From: Candidula unifasciata
Lineage: Eukaryota; Mollusca; Gastropoda; Stylommatophora; Geomitridae
DNA: 64,000 nucleotides
Direction: 5' to 3'
Assembly (NCBI GenBank): GCA_905116865.2
Contig: CAJHNH020002669.1
Location: forward strand, 416,001 to 480,000
In this document: piece after piece, positions 11,024-23,300 of the stretch
Position numbering within the stretch: position 1 is the first letter of the stretch
How the letters are laid out: each line of letters starts with the position of its first letter
Notes under the pieces: generated by a model
The model's input: the letters and a program-made list of their open reading frames with translations, nothing else
Told to the model about the DNA's origin: nothing
Database searches by the model: none
Made by a program: the position numbers and the translations under genes

Positions 11024-11627
11024 TTCCAGCCTGTCTCAAGTTGAGACTCTCAACTCACTACTCAACTGGCTGAATTACATGGACACTGGACTCTGAGAAT
11101 ACCATTCATAATGTTAACGGTTTGTTTTGATATGTTAATATGTCTCTAACTGATCGCTTGTGGTCGGTGTAACTTGTTTTAACAATACAGTCAGCCGGAA
11201 AAATCAGATTCTAGTACAATCGTTCAAAGTGCTGCTTTACATAACTACTAGTACTAGTACACAGAAGTACACAAGAAGCACGTAACTATATACGCTTTTT
11301 CTGTCTAACTCTTCTTGCTTTTCTTCCAAAGAAATATAAAAAACAAGGTCATTGAAATCGAAAGAAATTACTAAGCATTGTGTATTTTTATTTCAAAACT
11401 ATTTTAATCTTTATTTGTTAGTATTTTAATACTCTAAAAATATATTTATGTTAGTTAACTATATTAATATTTTGAAGAAAAGGGGATATGTGTTGTGGCT
11501 GATAATGATTTATTCCGTGAAAAGAACACATCATCCTTAAGCAGTGATGTAGAACGGGGAGGTCCTGGTTGTAGTTTTGAGGTGACCGTATTTCTGCTGT
11601 AGTTTGTTACGGCCAAGTTTATTCAAC
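11024..11627. promoter_or_regulatory. Divergent promoter region between TEDC1 and CLPTM1
   Basis: This holds the 604 bp between two head-to-head start codons, with no recognisable transposon or array, unlike most flanking DNA. I see no clear TATA box at a fixed distance. The CLPTM1-proximal 120 bp is richer in G and C than the AT-rich middle (11300-11500). Transcription starts are not determined. Confidence 0.6.
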
Positions 11628-11693
11628 ATGGCGGACACAAGTGTGGCTACAACAGGCCCAACCAATGTTGCAGAGAACAACACAGATGAGCAG
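11628..11693 (+). CDS. CLPTM1: CLPTM1 exon 1 (start codon)
   Basis: The ATG sits in a good Kozak context (CAACATGG) and gives MADTSVATTGPTNVAENN... with 22 codons, ending GAG CAG before GTAGGC. Phase 0. The N-terminus is polar and poorly conserved, as expected for the cytosolic end of the family. Confidence 0.85.
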
Positions 11694-14252
11694 GTAGGCT
11701 TGTACTGTTGTATTGTTCATTGCGAAAGACCGATACTAATGTTGACTGCATTCTCGATTTAAGTACTGAAAAATTGGGTTACTGATTTTTTCAGATGTAT
11801 ATTCAAATATTCACATCTCCTGATGAGTGTGAGTAATGACTGAATCATGAACGATGATGAATTCAATAATGAATGTCTTATTTTTTCCCCCTTTGGCATC
11901 CGCTTCCACCAGAACAAAACAGTGACAGGGGGTAGTCACTTCAGTCAAATTTTTAAAATGCCCTCTACACCAATAAAACCAACACAGTTAGATAGCTGTA
12001 AACAAATCTCTTTCCAATGGTACCTCATTTAGGCTTGTATGTCATTTCTGAGCTGAGATATGTAGGTTTTTGTGGAGATGAGATGTAGAAAGCAGCTGCT
12101 AAAACTTGTGACCCAGAAACAAGAAGTTTTTCTCTGCGCAACCAAACTGCGCACTTTCGTTTTGGCTTTGTTGACATTGGACTGTCATTGGACAAGATGG
12201 CAACCAATGACGAATGAGACACAGCCACATAATAGCGATTGCATGAAAAATGTCACTGTAAATCTAAACAGCCACAGACAAGAAAGACATTTTATATACA
12301 AATGTAAAATTGGACGGAGAATTTAATTATAACTAGCATTACCACATCTGGTAATGTTTAAGGCCTAAAGCCAACTTTGAATACTTAACGCTATTTTCAA
12401 TCAAACGGATGTAACAGAAAAACAGAGGACGTCTGGCTGTCGTAGACATGCGCTGTTAATCGGGTTCCTTTCCGCTGTTTTCAGCTATTTAGAGTGGGTG
12501 AAAATCACACCAATCGCAAAATTTCATGAGAGATTAGGACCCATCTCGAAACCTCAGCCGACATTTCCGAATGGCAAGTTTTGAACGGTTTCCATGGTAA
12601 CGGAAATTGCCAAAAGATCGCAATTTTCCGGACACCGTAGTCGCTAGACAGGGGGCCCGACAGATTAGTTAGTCCTTTACTTTACTGAATCTATGTACTA
12701 GTAGGAGAAACAATCGGGTGGGGCGGTCGAGACAGAGGTTTAGTAAGAAACTAAAATAAATTTATAAAGGGGGGGCGGGGGAAGGATTCTGAGCTAAACA
12801 ATAAGTCAGCCGTCAGTAGGACTGATATGAATGAGAAACAGTGGGACAAAGGGTGTGAAGTGATTGAAGGTCTGTGCTGTTATACTGTTATCTGTATATT
12901 ATAAGAATAAACAGTTAAATATTTTATTGTCACATCCAGATAAACATGTTATGTATGGTTCAGAAGTAGCAGAGGAGTCCTTGGTCAGTTTATTTTCCTC
13001 CATATTGATATTCAGTCCACCATTTGTTTGGTCATAAAGACTTTGATCATTAATTTTAGAGGTCATTCCTCAATTGGTCAGTGACCTTTGTCTGTATCTA
13101 CTTTGTAAAATGTAGTAAAGGTATTTACAGGGTTCGTAGTGGACCGGGAAATCGGGAAATTACCGGGATTTTTTTCGTTGACCTTAAAACCGGGATTTTT
13201 AGCTTATAAAAGATATTCCGACCTTGAAAAGCCGTGAATTTTGACCGCGGCAATGAAATCGTCAGAAATCCTGTGTTTTTCAAGCACAGGCAATTTTGGG
13301 GGAGCCATTTGGCTTTTTTGGCCATTTGGCTAGTTTTTGGCTACTTTCATTGTATGGTCGTTTCAGGTGTGAGGGCAGCTGATTATTGGCTATTTTCAGC
13401 CGAAATGGCTTGTTAAAGGCCAGGGGAGGGCGGGCTTTGTTACAGATCATGAATACATGCAGACAGCAGCAGTGTGGCATGGGGCGGGAAGGAGCAGCTT
13501 CCTTCTCGCGTGTGTGTGTGTGTGTGCCTTTGTTTCTAGCAAGTCGGGCAGAATGAACAGTTTAAATCGTTTATGGCCGTGGTTTCTAGAAAGGATTACA
13601 TTGGGAGATGGTGGGGCTTGGTTCAGTTGTATTTATAAATAGAGTCGCCGTGGTCGGGCTAAGCACGGCCTTCTCTATTAATTAGAGATGGCATTGGGGC
13701 TAAGAAAAGTGACTGCAGCTGGATTTCCCAGTTCTATTTTTGGCCTGGATTTATCTTTACAGTGTGTTTGGCGATCAGTATTGTAATTCCCCGAGATTCC
13801 CTCTTCTGTTGTCTCACTCCTCTCTCTCTCTCTTCCCTCCCTCTTTCACTCTTCTACCTATTGCTCCTTCCTTCCCGTCTCCTGCATTGTCTCTAACCCT
13901 CCCTTCTGATCTTCATCTTCTTCTCTTTCTCTCTATCTTTCCTTTTACTCTCCCATTTCCTGTCCCCCTCCCCCTTTTTCCTATTTTATTTCTTGTTTAA
14001 ATGTTTAGTAAATGTGCGGCTCCATAACTCTTCCTAGCAACTCAAGTACACAGGAAGTTGTATTGGGGGGGGGGGGGGGCATTCTGTGTGAACATGGTGG
14101 ATATTTTCTTTTGATGTGTTTGTTTTCCTAGCGGCCTTAATCTCTGTCCATCTCCCTTCCCGCCCCCTCACATTTTGTCCTACCTGTTCCTCACTCTCTG
14201 CCTGTCTGTGTCACTGCTTTCTTCTTTCTCTTTGTATTTGCCACTCTCCCTC

Positions 14253-14311
<59 letters not shown>

Positions 14312-17300
14312 CTCCATACCTTCAGTTGGTGTAGAAGGTTATGTGTTGCCTAGTGCAGAACATTTCATGTCCACCATTCCCCCTCCCACACATTAAATAT
14401 ATGTGTACTTTTAAAAACACATTTGCCGTCACCCCCCCCCTTTTTTTTTCTCCTCCCACATTGATGACACCTAGGGGAGGGAGTGCACCCCTTCCTGCTA
14501 CCTTCTTCCCTCTATATCTTATTTCTTACTCCCTGTCTCATTCCCACTTTATTTTCTTAAACTTTATTCTCTCACCTCCTCTGTCTCACCCTTACCACCT
14601 CAGCCTTCTACACCACTTTCCACCACCTCCTCTCTCCCCTCCTTTCTGTAATTGGAAAACCAGAAATAAAACGAAGTCCACTGCTGCCCTGACCTATTTA
14701 TGTGTGTGGGTAAACTTCTCTATTTTCCACCAGTGGTGGGTTGGGATCCCCTGGACTTTTATTTTCTTCATAAAATGACCTTGGCTCTCAGGTCACCAGC
14801 CTTAAGTGTAAGAAATTGAATTATTGTTGTCACACACAGATAGGACAAGCAAGGGGCAGTAGGGGTTAGCACTGTTGTTTTTGGACCACGGCCACATTCA
14901 CATTGAGAGAGGGTACACTTATTGTTCTTACACCCCCCCCCCCCACCCCCCCCCCACCCCCCCCCACAACCGTGTCTTACCTTTCTTCTCTCACCCCTTC
15001 TCTTTCCTTTGATCTTCTTCTATTCTCCTTTCTCTCTCCATTCTTCCTCTCTTCCTTTCCTTGCCCTCTCTCCTGTCCCATCTCTTCTTTGTCTCCTCTC
15101 CATCCTGTCTTTTCATTTTCTCTAGATTTCCTTACCCGCTCCCCTCTCTCATTCTTCCCCCCCCCCCCCATCATTTTTTTTTACTGGTTCATCTACGTAT
15201 TTTTTTGCCCCATAACTATCTTTTCCTAGTGGTTGTGTCCACTACACTTGAAATTGTGTGTGTGGGGGGGGGGGGGGGAGGAGGTGGCTGTTTTTTTTCT
15301 TTGATGTATCTTGTCTCCCTTCCTGCCCCTCTCTCTTAATCTGTGTTTGTCACTGCCTTCCTTACCCACCTCTCTCTCTCTCTCTCTTGCTTTATGTCTG
15401 TTTGCCTCCCTTCATCACTTCCTCTTTGTATACCTCCCTCCCATTCTCCTGCTCTGCCTTTTTTCTCTTTCTTTGGTTCTCTCCCTCTGTCTGCTTGCCT
15501 CTCTGTGCTGTCCCTTTGTCTCTCTCTCCTTTATGTCTACATCTCTCTCTGCTTGCATCTGCTTCTCACCCTGTCCGTTCTCTCTCCCTCTGTCTCCCTT
15601 CTTTCAACTCTTTGTCATATTTTCCTCCTTCCATATCTCTATTTCGTTCCCTTTTTCCTTCTCTTTTCATCTGCCCATCTCTGTATCTGCATTCCCTCTT
15701 TCTGTATTTTTTTCCCTCTCTGTCTTTCGCTGTTCCTTCCCCACACTTTTCCTCATCATGTCTCCATCCCTCCCTCTCATTTTTTCCTCCTTCCCCAGAC
15801 TTCTTTTCCTTCTTTTCTCTACCTTCATCTGTCCATCTTTACACTGTCTCTCCCAGCCTACCTCAGCATGTGTCTTCCTCTCTCTTCATGACTCTCTCTC
15901 TCTCTCTCCCCTAACCCTCTCAGGTACCAGGTCCAGAACAGACAGGACTTCAGTTTGCTGCCCTCTACCACCAAGCCCTAAAAAAAATTTCAAACACTAT
16001 ATCAAGCTCAGGGGCCCGACCAGCACGAAGATGGGCACAGGATATAAGTGACTCCTTGAGTATAAAAAAGTACATGAGACGGGAGAGCTGGTGAGAGACC
16101 GAGGTTTTTTTGTCAGGACAAAGGAAATGCTACATGATGATGATATCTGTGCTGGTATACCAACACATGTGGCACAAATGAAGTACCTTGTCTGTCAGTA
16201 CACCCTTGAACAAGTCAAAAATCTTGTTTCAGTATTACACCGAGACAACCTTGAAAAAAACTAAGGAGACCTTGAAAAAGACCTTGTAAAGCCTTGAAAT
16301 TGATTGGTAAATTTGGCTATGAACCCTGTATTTAGCCAAAGTTGTTGCACATAGATTTACTTTTTGGTTTAAAAATTTACAAAAGAAAAATTACTTGTCT
16401 AAAGTTTGGAGAAATGCTGAAAGAAATAAAGAACAGACAGCTGGGATACTTTGGCTGCATTAAAAGTAAAAGACATGACACGCTTTTGAAGGCCATACTG
16501 GAGAGAGAGGTTGAAGGTAGGAAAGCAAGAGGTGGGCAGCGATACAAGTGGAAGGACATTATCAAAAGATGAACAGGCAGCAGTCTGATAGAGTGTACAA
16601 ACAGGGCAAGAGACATCATGTTGAAGATCCATTGCAGAGAACCATCACCAATGGAGGTGGTTATGATCACTCATACAAAAAAATGGAAGGCATAAAGTTC
16701 TGACTAATCAGTAGTAATTGTTAGGTAAATGATTAAGGCTTTCGTTTCTTTCATATATATATATGATCAGCAGTGATTTTTGTTATCTGCTGGCCCTTTT
16801 TTTTTTTAAAACTTGTGGTACACAGTGGTATGCAGTACCGGCACCTTTGCTAGGCAGGGTTGTTTTAAAATTTTAAATGCTACTTTGTGCTGATTACTGC
16901 CACCTCTTCACAATTGTTTTTAGAAACAAGCCCTGGTTATTGGTGAACATTGTTGGTTTTAATTTTTTACTCTGTTGGTTGTTGTTTTTTCTATATTAAT
17001 TATATTATTACTTAAATATTTATTAATAGTTTTTTTGTAATGCTTCTTTGCTATGGTTTTACTGCCAAATGCTGGACTAAAATCTGTCAACTTTTTTTAT
17101 GCATAGCACTTTTTTCAAACTTAGCTCCTCCTGAAAGTTCTGTAGAACAGGAAGTTTATTGATTAAAAGTTTGGAGAAAGGCGAGGGGAAGACCAGCAAT
17201 GAAATGAATAAATGATGTAGCTGAAACCTGCAAAAAGATAAACACATTCATCACTGAAACAACCCGAGAAGCGCAAGACTGAGACAAATACCGAAAACCA

Positions 17301-20300
17301 GGATACTGGGCTACAACTTGGTGTCAATGAGACGACAAAAGAAAGAAGAAAAGACTACAACTTGGTGTCAATGAGACGACAAAAGAAAGAAGAAAAGACT
17401 ACAACTTGGTGTCAATGAGACGACAAAAGAAAGAAGAAAAGACTACAACTTGGTGTCAATGAGACGACAAAAGAAAGAAGAAAAGACTACAACTTGGTGT
17501 CAGTGAGACGACAAAAGAAAGAAGAAAAGACTACAACTTGGTGTCAATGAGACGACAAAAGAAAGAAGAAAAGACTACAACTTGGTGTCAATGAGACGAC
17601 AAAAGAAAGAAGAAAAGACTACAACTTGGTGTCAATGAGACGACAAAAGAAAGAAGAAAAGACTACAACTTGGTGTCAATGAGACGACAAAAGAAAGAAG
17701 AAAAGACTACAACTTGGTGTCAATGAGACGACAAAAGAAAGAAGAAAAGACTACAACTTGGTGTCAATGAGACGACAAAAGAAAGAAGAAAAGACTACAA
17801 CTTGGTGTCAATGAGACGACAAAAGAAAGAAGAAAAGACTACAACTTGGTGTCAATGAGACGACAAAAGAAAGAAGAAAAGACTACAACTTGGTGTCAAT
17901 GAGACGACAAAAGAAAGAAGAAAAGACTACAACTTGGTGTCAATGAGACGACAAAAGAAAGAAGAAAAAAGACTACAACTTGGTGTCAATGAGACGACAA
18001 AAGAAAGAAGAAAAGACTACAACTTGGTGTCAATGAGACGACAAAAGAAAGAAGAAAAGACTACAACTTGGTGTCAATGAGACGACAAAAGAAAGAAGAA
18101 AAGACTACAACTTGGTGTCAATGAGACGACAAAAGAAAGAAGAAAAGACTACAACTTGGTGTCAATGAGACGACAAAAGAAAGAAGAAAAGACTACAACT
18201 TGGTGTCAATGAGACGACAAAAGAAAGAAGAAAAGACTACAACTTGGTGTCAATGAGACGACAAAAGAAAGAAGAAAAGACTACAACTTGGTGTCAATGA
18301 GACGACAAAAGAAAGAAGAAAAGACTACAACTTGGTGTCAATGAGACGACAAAAGAAAGAAGAAAAGACTACAACTTGGTGTCAATGAGACGACAAAAGA
18401 AAGAAGAAAAGACTACAACTTGGTGTCAATGAGACGACAAAAGAAAGAAGAAAAGACTACAACTTGGTGTCAATGAGACGACAAAAGAAAGAAGAAAAGA
18501 CTACAACTTGGTGTCAATGAGACGACAAAAGAAAGAAGAAAAGACTACAACTTGGTGTCAATGAGACGACAAAAGAAAGAAGAAAAGACTACAACTTGGT
18601 GTCAATGAGACGACAAAAGAAAGAAGAAAAGACTAACACCAAATTCCCGTAGGCGACTTTTTAATGTGTTGAAAAAAAAATTACAATTACCGTAATTCTA
18701 TTGCCCATTATCTCTCAGTGGAACTTAGACCCTCATCCATCTTGCAAACAAACAAAAAACGACAATTGAACACTCACAGAAAACAAACGGTTTGGAACAG
18801 AGCCATTTTCTTTTCTTGATTACCTTCCTCCAGACATCTGTAGATACGGGTTAATAAATGTAAATGTGGAGCATATTGTAAGTTTATAATCATGGTTCCA
18901 ATTGAATGGCAAACGGATCACCTCTCAGTTGCTCTCTTCCTGTGCCAGTGACAAGTCAGATGTCAGTCCCGGCAAGATTACACAGGTCACACATACACAG
19001 TAAATGCATAAGGCAGCTGCCAGAGGTACCAACTAAAAATATAGTTCATAGTTGGCTGATACACCAGCCAAGAGAAATCAGCAGGTGTTCACACATTACT
19101 GCATAAGGCATATCACCAGCATATTCTTTCAGTGTATCATAGTTGCATTGCATAGAAATATTTAGTTGAGGTTGTTAGTGGCTTTGCTTGCCGAGGCAGA
19201 AGTCCTTGTTCAGTATCTATCAGTGCTAGGTTTCAGAAAAAAACTGATAGGAATTCTTTTCAAACATGATTTGAACACTTGAGCCCAGAATGTTTTAAAG
19301 TAGAGCACAGTTTGGCACAGCAGTCACAATGAAAAGTCATCAGTATATGACTTTTAAAGATACAGCATATACTGAGCTGCCTTTAAAACATTTGGCCAGA
19401 TTTCTTTTCCGTACCCAGACCAAACAGAAAATAATTAATAACACACCATGTGTTGCGCTGATACACATAGGCATACACTAAACACACATATTGCATCGCT
19501 AGGGACAAACAAGAGATAAAATGGCCACTCAGAATCATAAAACAAACACTGGATAGTTTTTAAAATTTTGTATTTTCTGGGAAATTCTTCATGTTCACCA
19601 GCTGTAAACTCTGGTGGAAAGTTCTGGTTATTCATCCACTTCTGAACTTTAGCCTTCTTCCAGAACTTGAACGTTCATGTCTATGTTTGGTTGTATGCAG
19701 ACTGTTGGTTCCTTGCCTCTCAAGCACATGTACACCTACTTCAAAGGAAACCCTAATTTTGTTGACCCTTATGACATGCTTGTTAAAGAGGCAGTAGTCT
19801 ATACAGATGGGTCCTCACAAAGTGCAGTTAGAAATGGTGGTCCTGGAGTATACATATAATTCCCAGATGGTACTAGGGATAAGTCCAGCGTACCAACCGG
19901 GAATTACTGCCATAACTATGATGCAGAAACTCAGGCTATCAAGATAGCAATAGAGCAACTGCTAAATACTAATCTTGGCTCACAGTGTGTAGTAATGCTG
20001 ACAGATGCTAAATCCGTTCTTGAGGCACTCTAGGAAACTACCAGAATTGCAAACACTGCTGACACAACTCAGCCTTCAGCGAAGAGTCATAATGCAGTGG
20101 ATACCGTCTCATTGTGGAGTGCTGGAAATGAGAAAGCTGATCAACTGGCAGGGGAAGGTGCGACAAAAGTGCAGCTGGGTGTACCAGTCACATATCACCA
20201 AAAGAAAAGAATCATTGAATCGATCAGGACACCACCAGCCCCAGCACAAGACGACTATTTTATTATGGACAGACCAGAACAAGTCATTATCTTCCGCCTC

Positions 20301-23300
20301 AGAACAGGGCACATCCGATTATATAACCACATGTACACAAAATTTAAGATAGGCGTTTCAGCCATGTGCACCTGTGGAAAGGTGCCCCAGACCGCAGAGC
20401 ATGTACTTCAGGACTGCACCAAATTTGACACGTTAAGGCAAACCTTTTGGCCAGAAAGAACAGTGGAACGTAAACTCTATGGACCACTGAATGAACTAAC
20501 AACGACAGTGAAATTCATACTAGAGACAAAATTGCTGATATAGACAACTTATTTCAGGCGAACGAAAGAAGAAGGGAGGCAGTAGGTTTATTCTATTTGC
20601 CCCCGACACTGGGTCCCAGCACACAGGAATTCTGGAAAATATTTATTAAGGAATGACACTAAATAAAGAAATGGCATATCCATGCCACCTCATTATGTTG
20701 TGTCCTAGAATTGGAGAAAGCCGAGCACTTCACACCCTGAGGCCCATACCTGCCAGTTCATTCACCGCTACCTTGTTTAGAAAGAACAAGTGTAGTAAAA
20801 GTTCCCTACACCCTCCTCCTGGTAAACGATACAAAGTTCCCACCAAATATAATTCTGTTTCATAAAATTTCAAGTTTTTAAAAGTTTAATAAAACATAAT
20901 AAACACTGCATTCTAAAATTACTCAGGTGGTTTTTGTGATACTTATAAAAATGTATCTTTGAGTTACCGGCGAGTGATGTTTGCTTTACGTTTTGCTTGC
21001 CCCACTAGCAACAACAGCCACCGCAGCCGAGAGCAAATGGCTGGTCAATCATCAAGACTCTGGTTATCCGAATGGTGTTCATATATTTCATTGCCAGTAT
21101 GTTCCGGAGGTCTCCGGCACCTCAAGAAACCATCACCGCTGATGGGAAGGTGCAGCCTGCGCCAGTAGCCTCCAGTAATGTGTTTGATAAGTTTACTGTC
21201 ATGGTGAGTGTCTAGTTGTAGTAATGTGTTTGATGGGTTTACTGTCATGGTGAGAGTCTAGTTGTAGTAATGTGTTTGATGAGTTTACTGTCATGGTGAG
21301 TGTCTAGTTGTAGTAATGTGTTTGATGGGTTTACTGTCATGGTGAGAGTCTATTTGTAGTAATGTGTTGGATAAGTTTACTGTCATGGTGAGAGTCTAGT
21401 TGTAGTAATGTGTTTGATGGGTTTACTGTTGTGGTATGAGTCTAGTTGTAGTAATGTGTTTGATGAGTTTACTGTCGTGGTGAGTCTAGTTGTAGTAATG
21501 TGTTTGATAAGTTTACTGTCGGGGTGAGTCTAGTTGTAGTAATGTGTTTGATAAGTTTACTGTCGGGGTGAGTCTAGTTGTAGTAATGTGTTTGATAAGT
21601 TTACTGTCATGGTGAGAGTCTAGTTGTAGTAATGTGTTTGATGAGTTTACTGTTGGGGTGAGAGTCTAGTTGTAGCAATGTGTTTGATAAGTTTACTGTC
21701 AGGGTGAGAGTCTAGTTGTAGTAATGTGTTTGATAAGTTTACTGTCATGGTCAGAGTCTAGCTGTAGTAATGTGTTTGTTAAGTTTACTGTCATGGTGAG
21801 TGTCTAGTTCTAGTAATGTGTTTGATAAGTTTACTGTCGTGGTGAGTTAGTTAGTTAGTTAGTTAGTTAGTTGGGTTATCCTCATTGCACTCCGGACATG
21901 TCCATAGGTGCTCAGATCCTCCCCTCAGTATGAACCCCAACGTCCGATGGCTAATAGTACCAGTTCTATGTTGATTAACAAGTCTTCTGGCGTAGCTGGT
22001 GTGCGTCTCGTTTTTTGCTGTGCCGATCTTAATTCCCAAGTCTGCCATTCTGGCGAGTGATGTGGATTCACTGCCACCAAAGTCCTCTATTCTTCCCATT
22101 TCTCTGAGGGCATTGATAATATCAGCATGATCCATAGGCTGACCGTCAGTAGTGATAGCGGATCCAGCTCTTTCATTTCCAACGACGACACCTGCATGTC
22201 CCCGAACAAAAATAAAGGTGACTCCACTCACAGTGGACTTCTGTAATGATTCAAGCCATTGTCTTCGCACTGAACCTGCCTGAACCCTCCGGATCATACT
22301 CATTGAATCACTGAGTATACACACGCGGGTGTATTTTTGTGTTTTCAAGCCAGGCAAGCGCTTGTGTCACTGCCATCACCTCCATCGTCATGCTGCTGGT
22401 TGTCATGGAGAAGGCGCCGTTGGCTTCTTTGACTGTTCTGCCCGCTGAGCGTGCTGTAAATGCCCATGCGCTTCTTCTTTGGCGTATAACGGATCCGTCT
22501 GTATAGATTATTGCATCTGCTTCGTCTGAATTTTCACCGATGAGAGCGTTGACCTCTGCATTAACAGCAACAGGATTCTCTTCTCTACATCGCCTGTTCA
22601 GTGTGACAATACAGGAAAATGTACAAATAAACGCCTGAGGCACAGGTATCCATTCTGCACCAGGTATGATGTCGGTTAGGCTGCATATTTGCCTAATGAC
22701 ATCTTCTGCCCGACCTAGCCACGATTTCCCCCTCTTCAGTCTGTCGCCCTTTTCACTAAAAAGCGCTTGATGCAGTGGGTGTTTCTTATCAGCGCATATT
22801 TTGAGATATGCCCGAGCCCTCCACATCCTGATCCTTTGGTTCATTGTTGGAAAGTCAAGTAGATACCTCATTGCTCCACAGGATGTGTCTCTAGTACATC
22901 CCAAAATAATGCGCATGGCTTCATTTTGCACCTTTTCGAGTCGTTCAATCTGGGTAGCACTGACAGTGAGGATGGCCAGAGCGTATTCTATGGGGGAAAG
23001 GACCAGACCGTAGAATAGAAGTATTAGTAGTCTTTGCTCAATATTGGAAGCAGCCATAATCCTCATTGCAGATAGACCTTTGCGTGCTTTTGTTATCACA
23101 TGGTCAACGTGTTCCCTGAATGACAAGCTGCGATCGAACCTCACCCCGAGAAACGTCATAACGTTGGTTCTGATCAATGCATTATCACGCATTTTCACTT
23201 CTGGTAAGTCCGACTTGACAATGTGATTGTTCAAAGAGAACCATGACACTGATGCCTTCGAAGGATTGACATAGGCATTGGAACCATCACACCAGGCGGC

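Larger units (their letters stand above)
13128..16328. mobile_element. 3.2-kb DNA-transposon-like element with CAGGGTTCRTAG inverted ends
   Basis: The left end CAGGGTTCGTAG (13128) and right end CTATGAACCCTG (to 16328) are inverted repeats. They are flanked by TATTTA direct repeats at 13122-13127 and 16329-16334. Repeated CCTTGAAAA words near both ends resemble the subterminal regions of hAT-like elements starting CAGGGTTC. Target duplications of 6 bp rather than 8 are unusual for hAT, so the superfamily is open. No transposase is visible; the middle is a pyrimidine-rich tract and a LINE fragment, so it is non-autonomous. Confidence 0.65.

Noticed and set aside
15921..15990. Possible coding exon after CTCTCAG (VPGPEQTGLQFAALYHQA)
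   Set aside because: The frame runs into a LINE C-terminal fragment and a stop; no matching exon of CLPTM1 or TEDC1 is missing.
13740..16051. Several Ser/Leu/Pro-rich frames of 60-246 codons
   Set aside because: Composition artefacts of the pyrimidine-rich tract; none has splice or start support.
17311..18634. Possible CRISPR array because of regular 44-bp spacing
   Set aside because: There are no unique spacers; the whole unit repeats. The DNA is eukaryotic and the unit derives from a LINE 3' end.
21848..21872. TTAG repeats next to the array taken as telomeric
   Set aside because: They are the 3' microsatellite tail of the - strand LINE, as shown by the target duplication.
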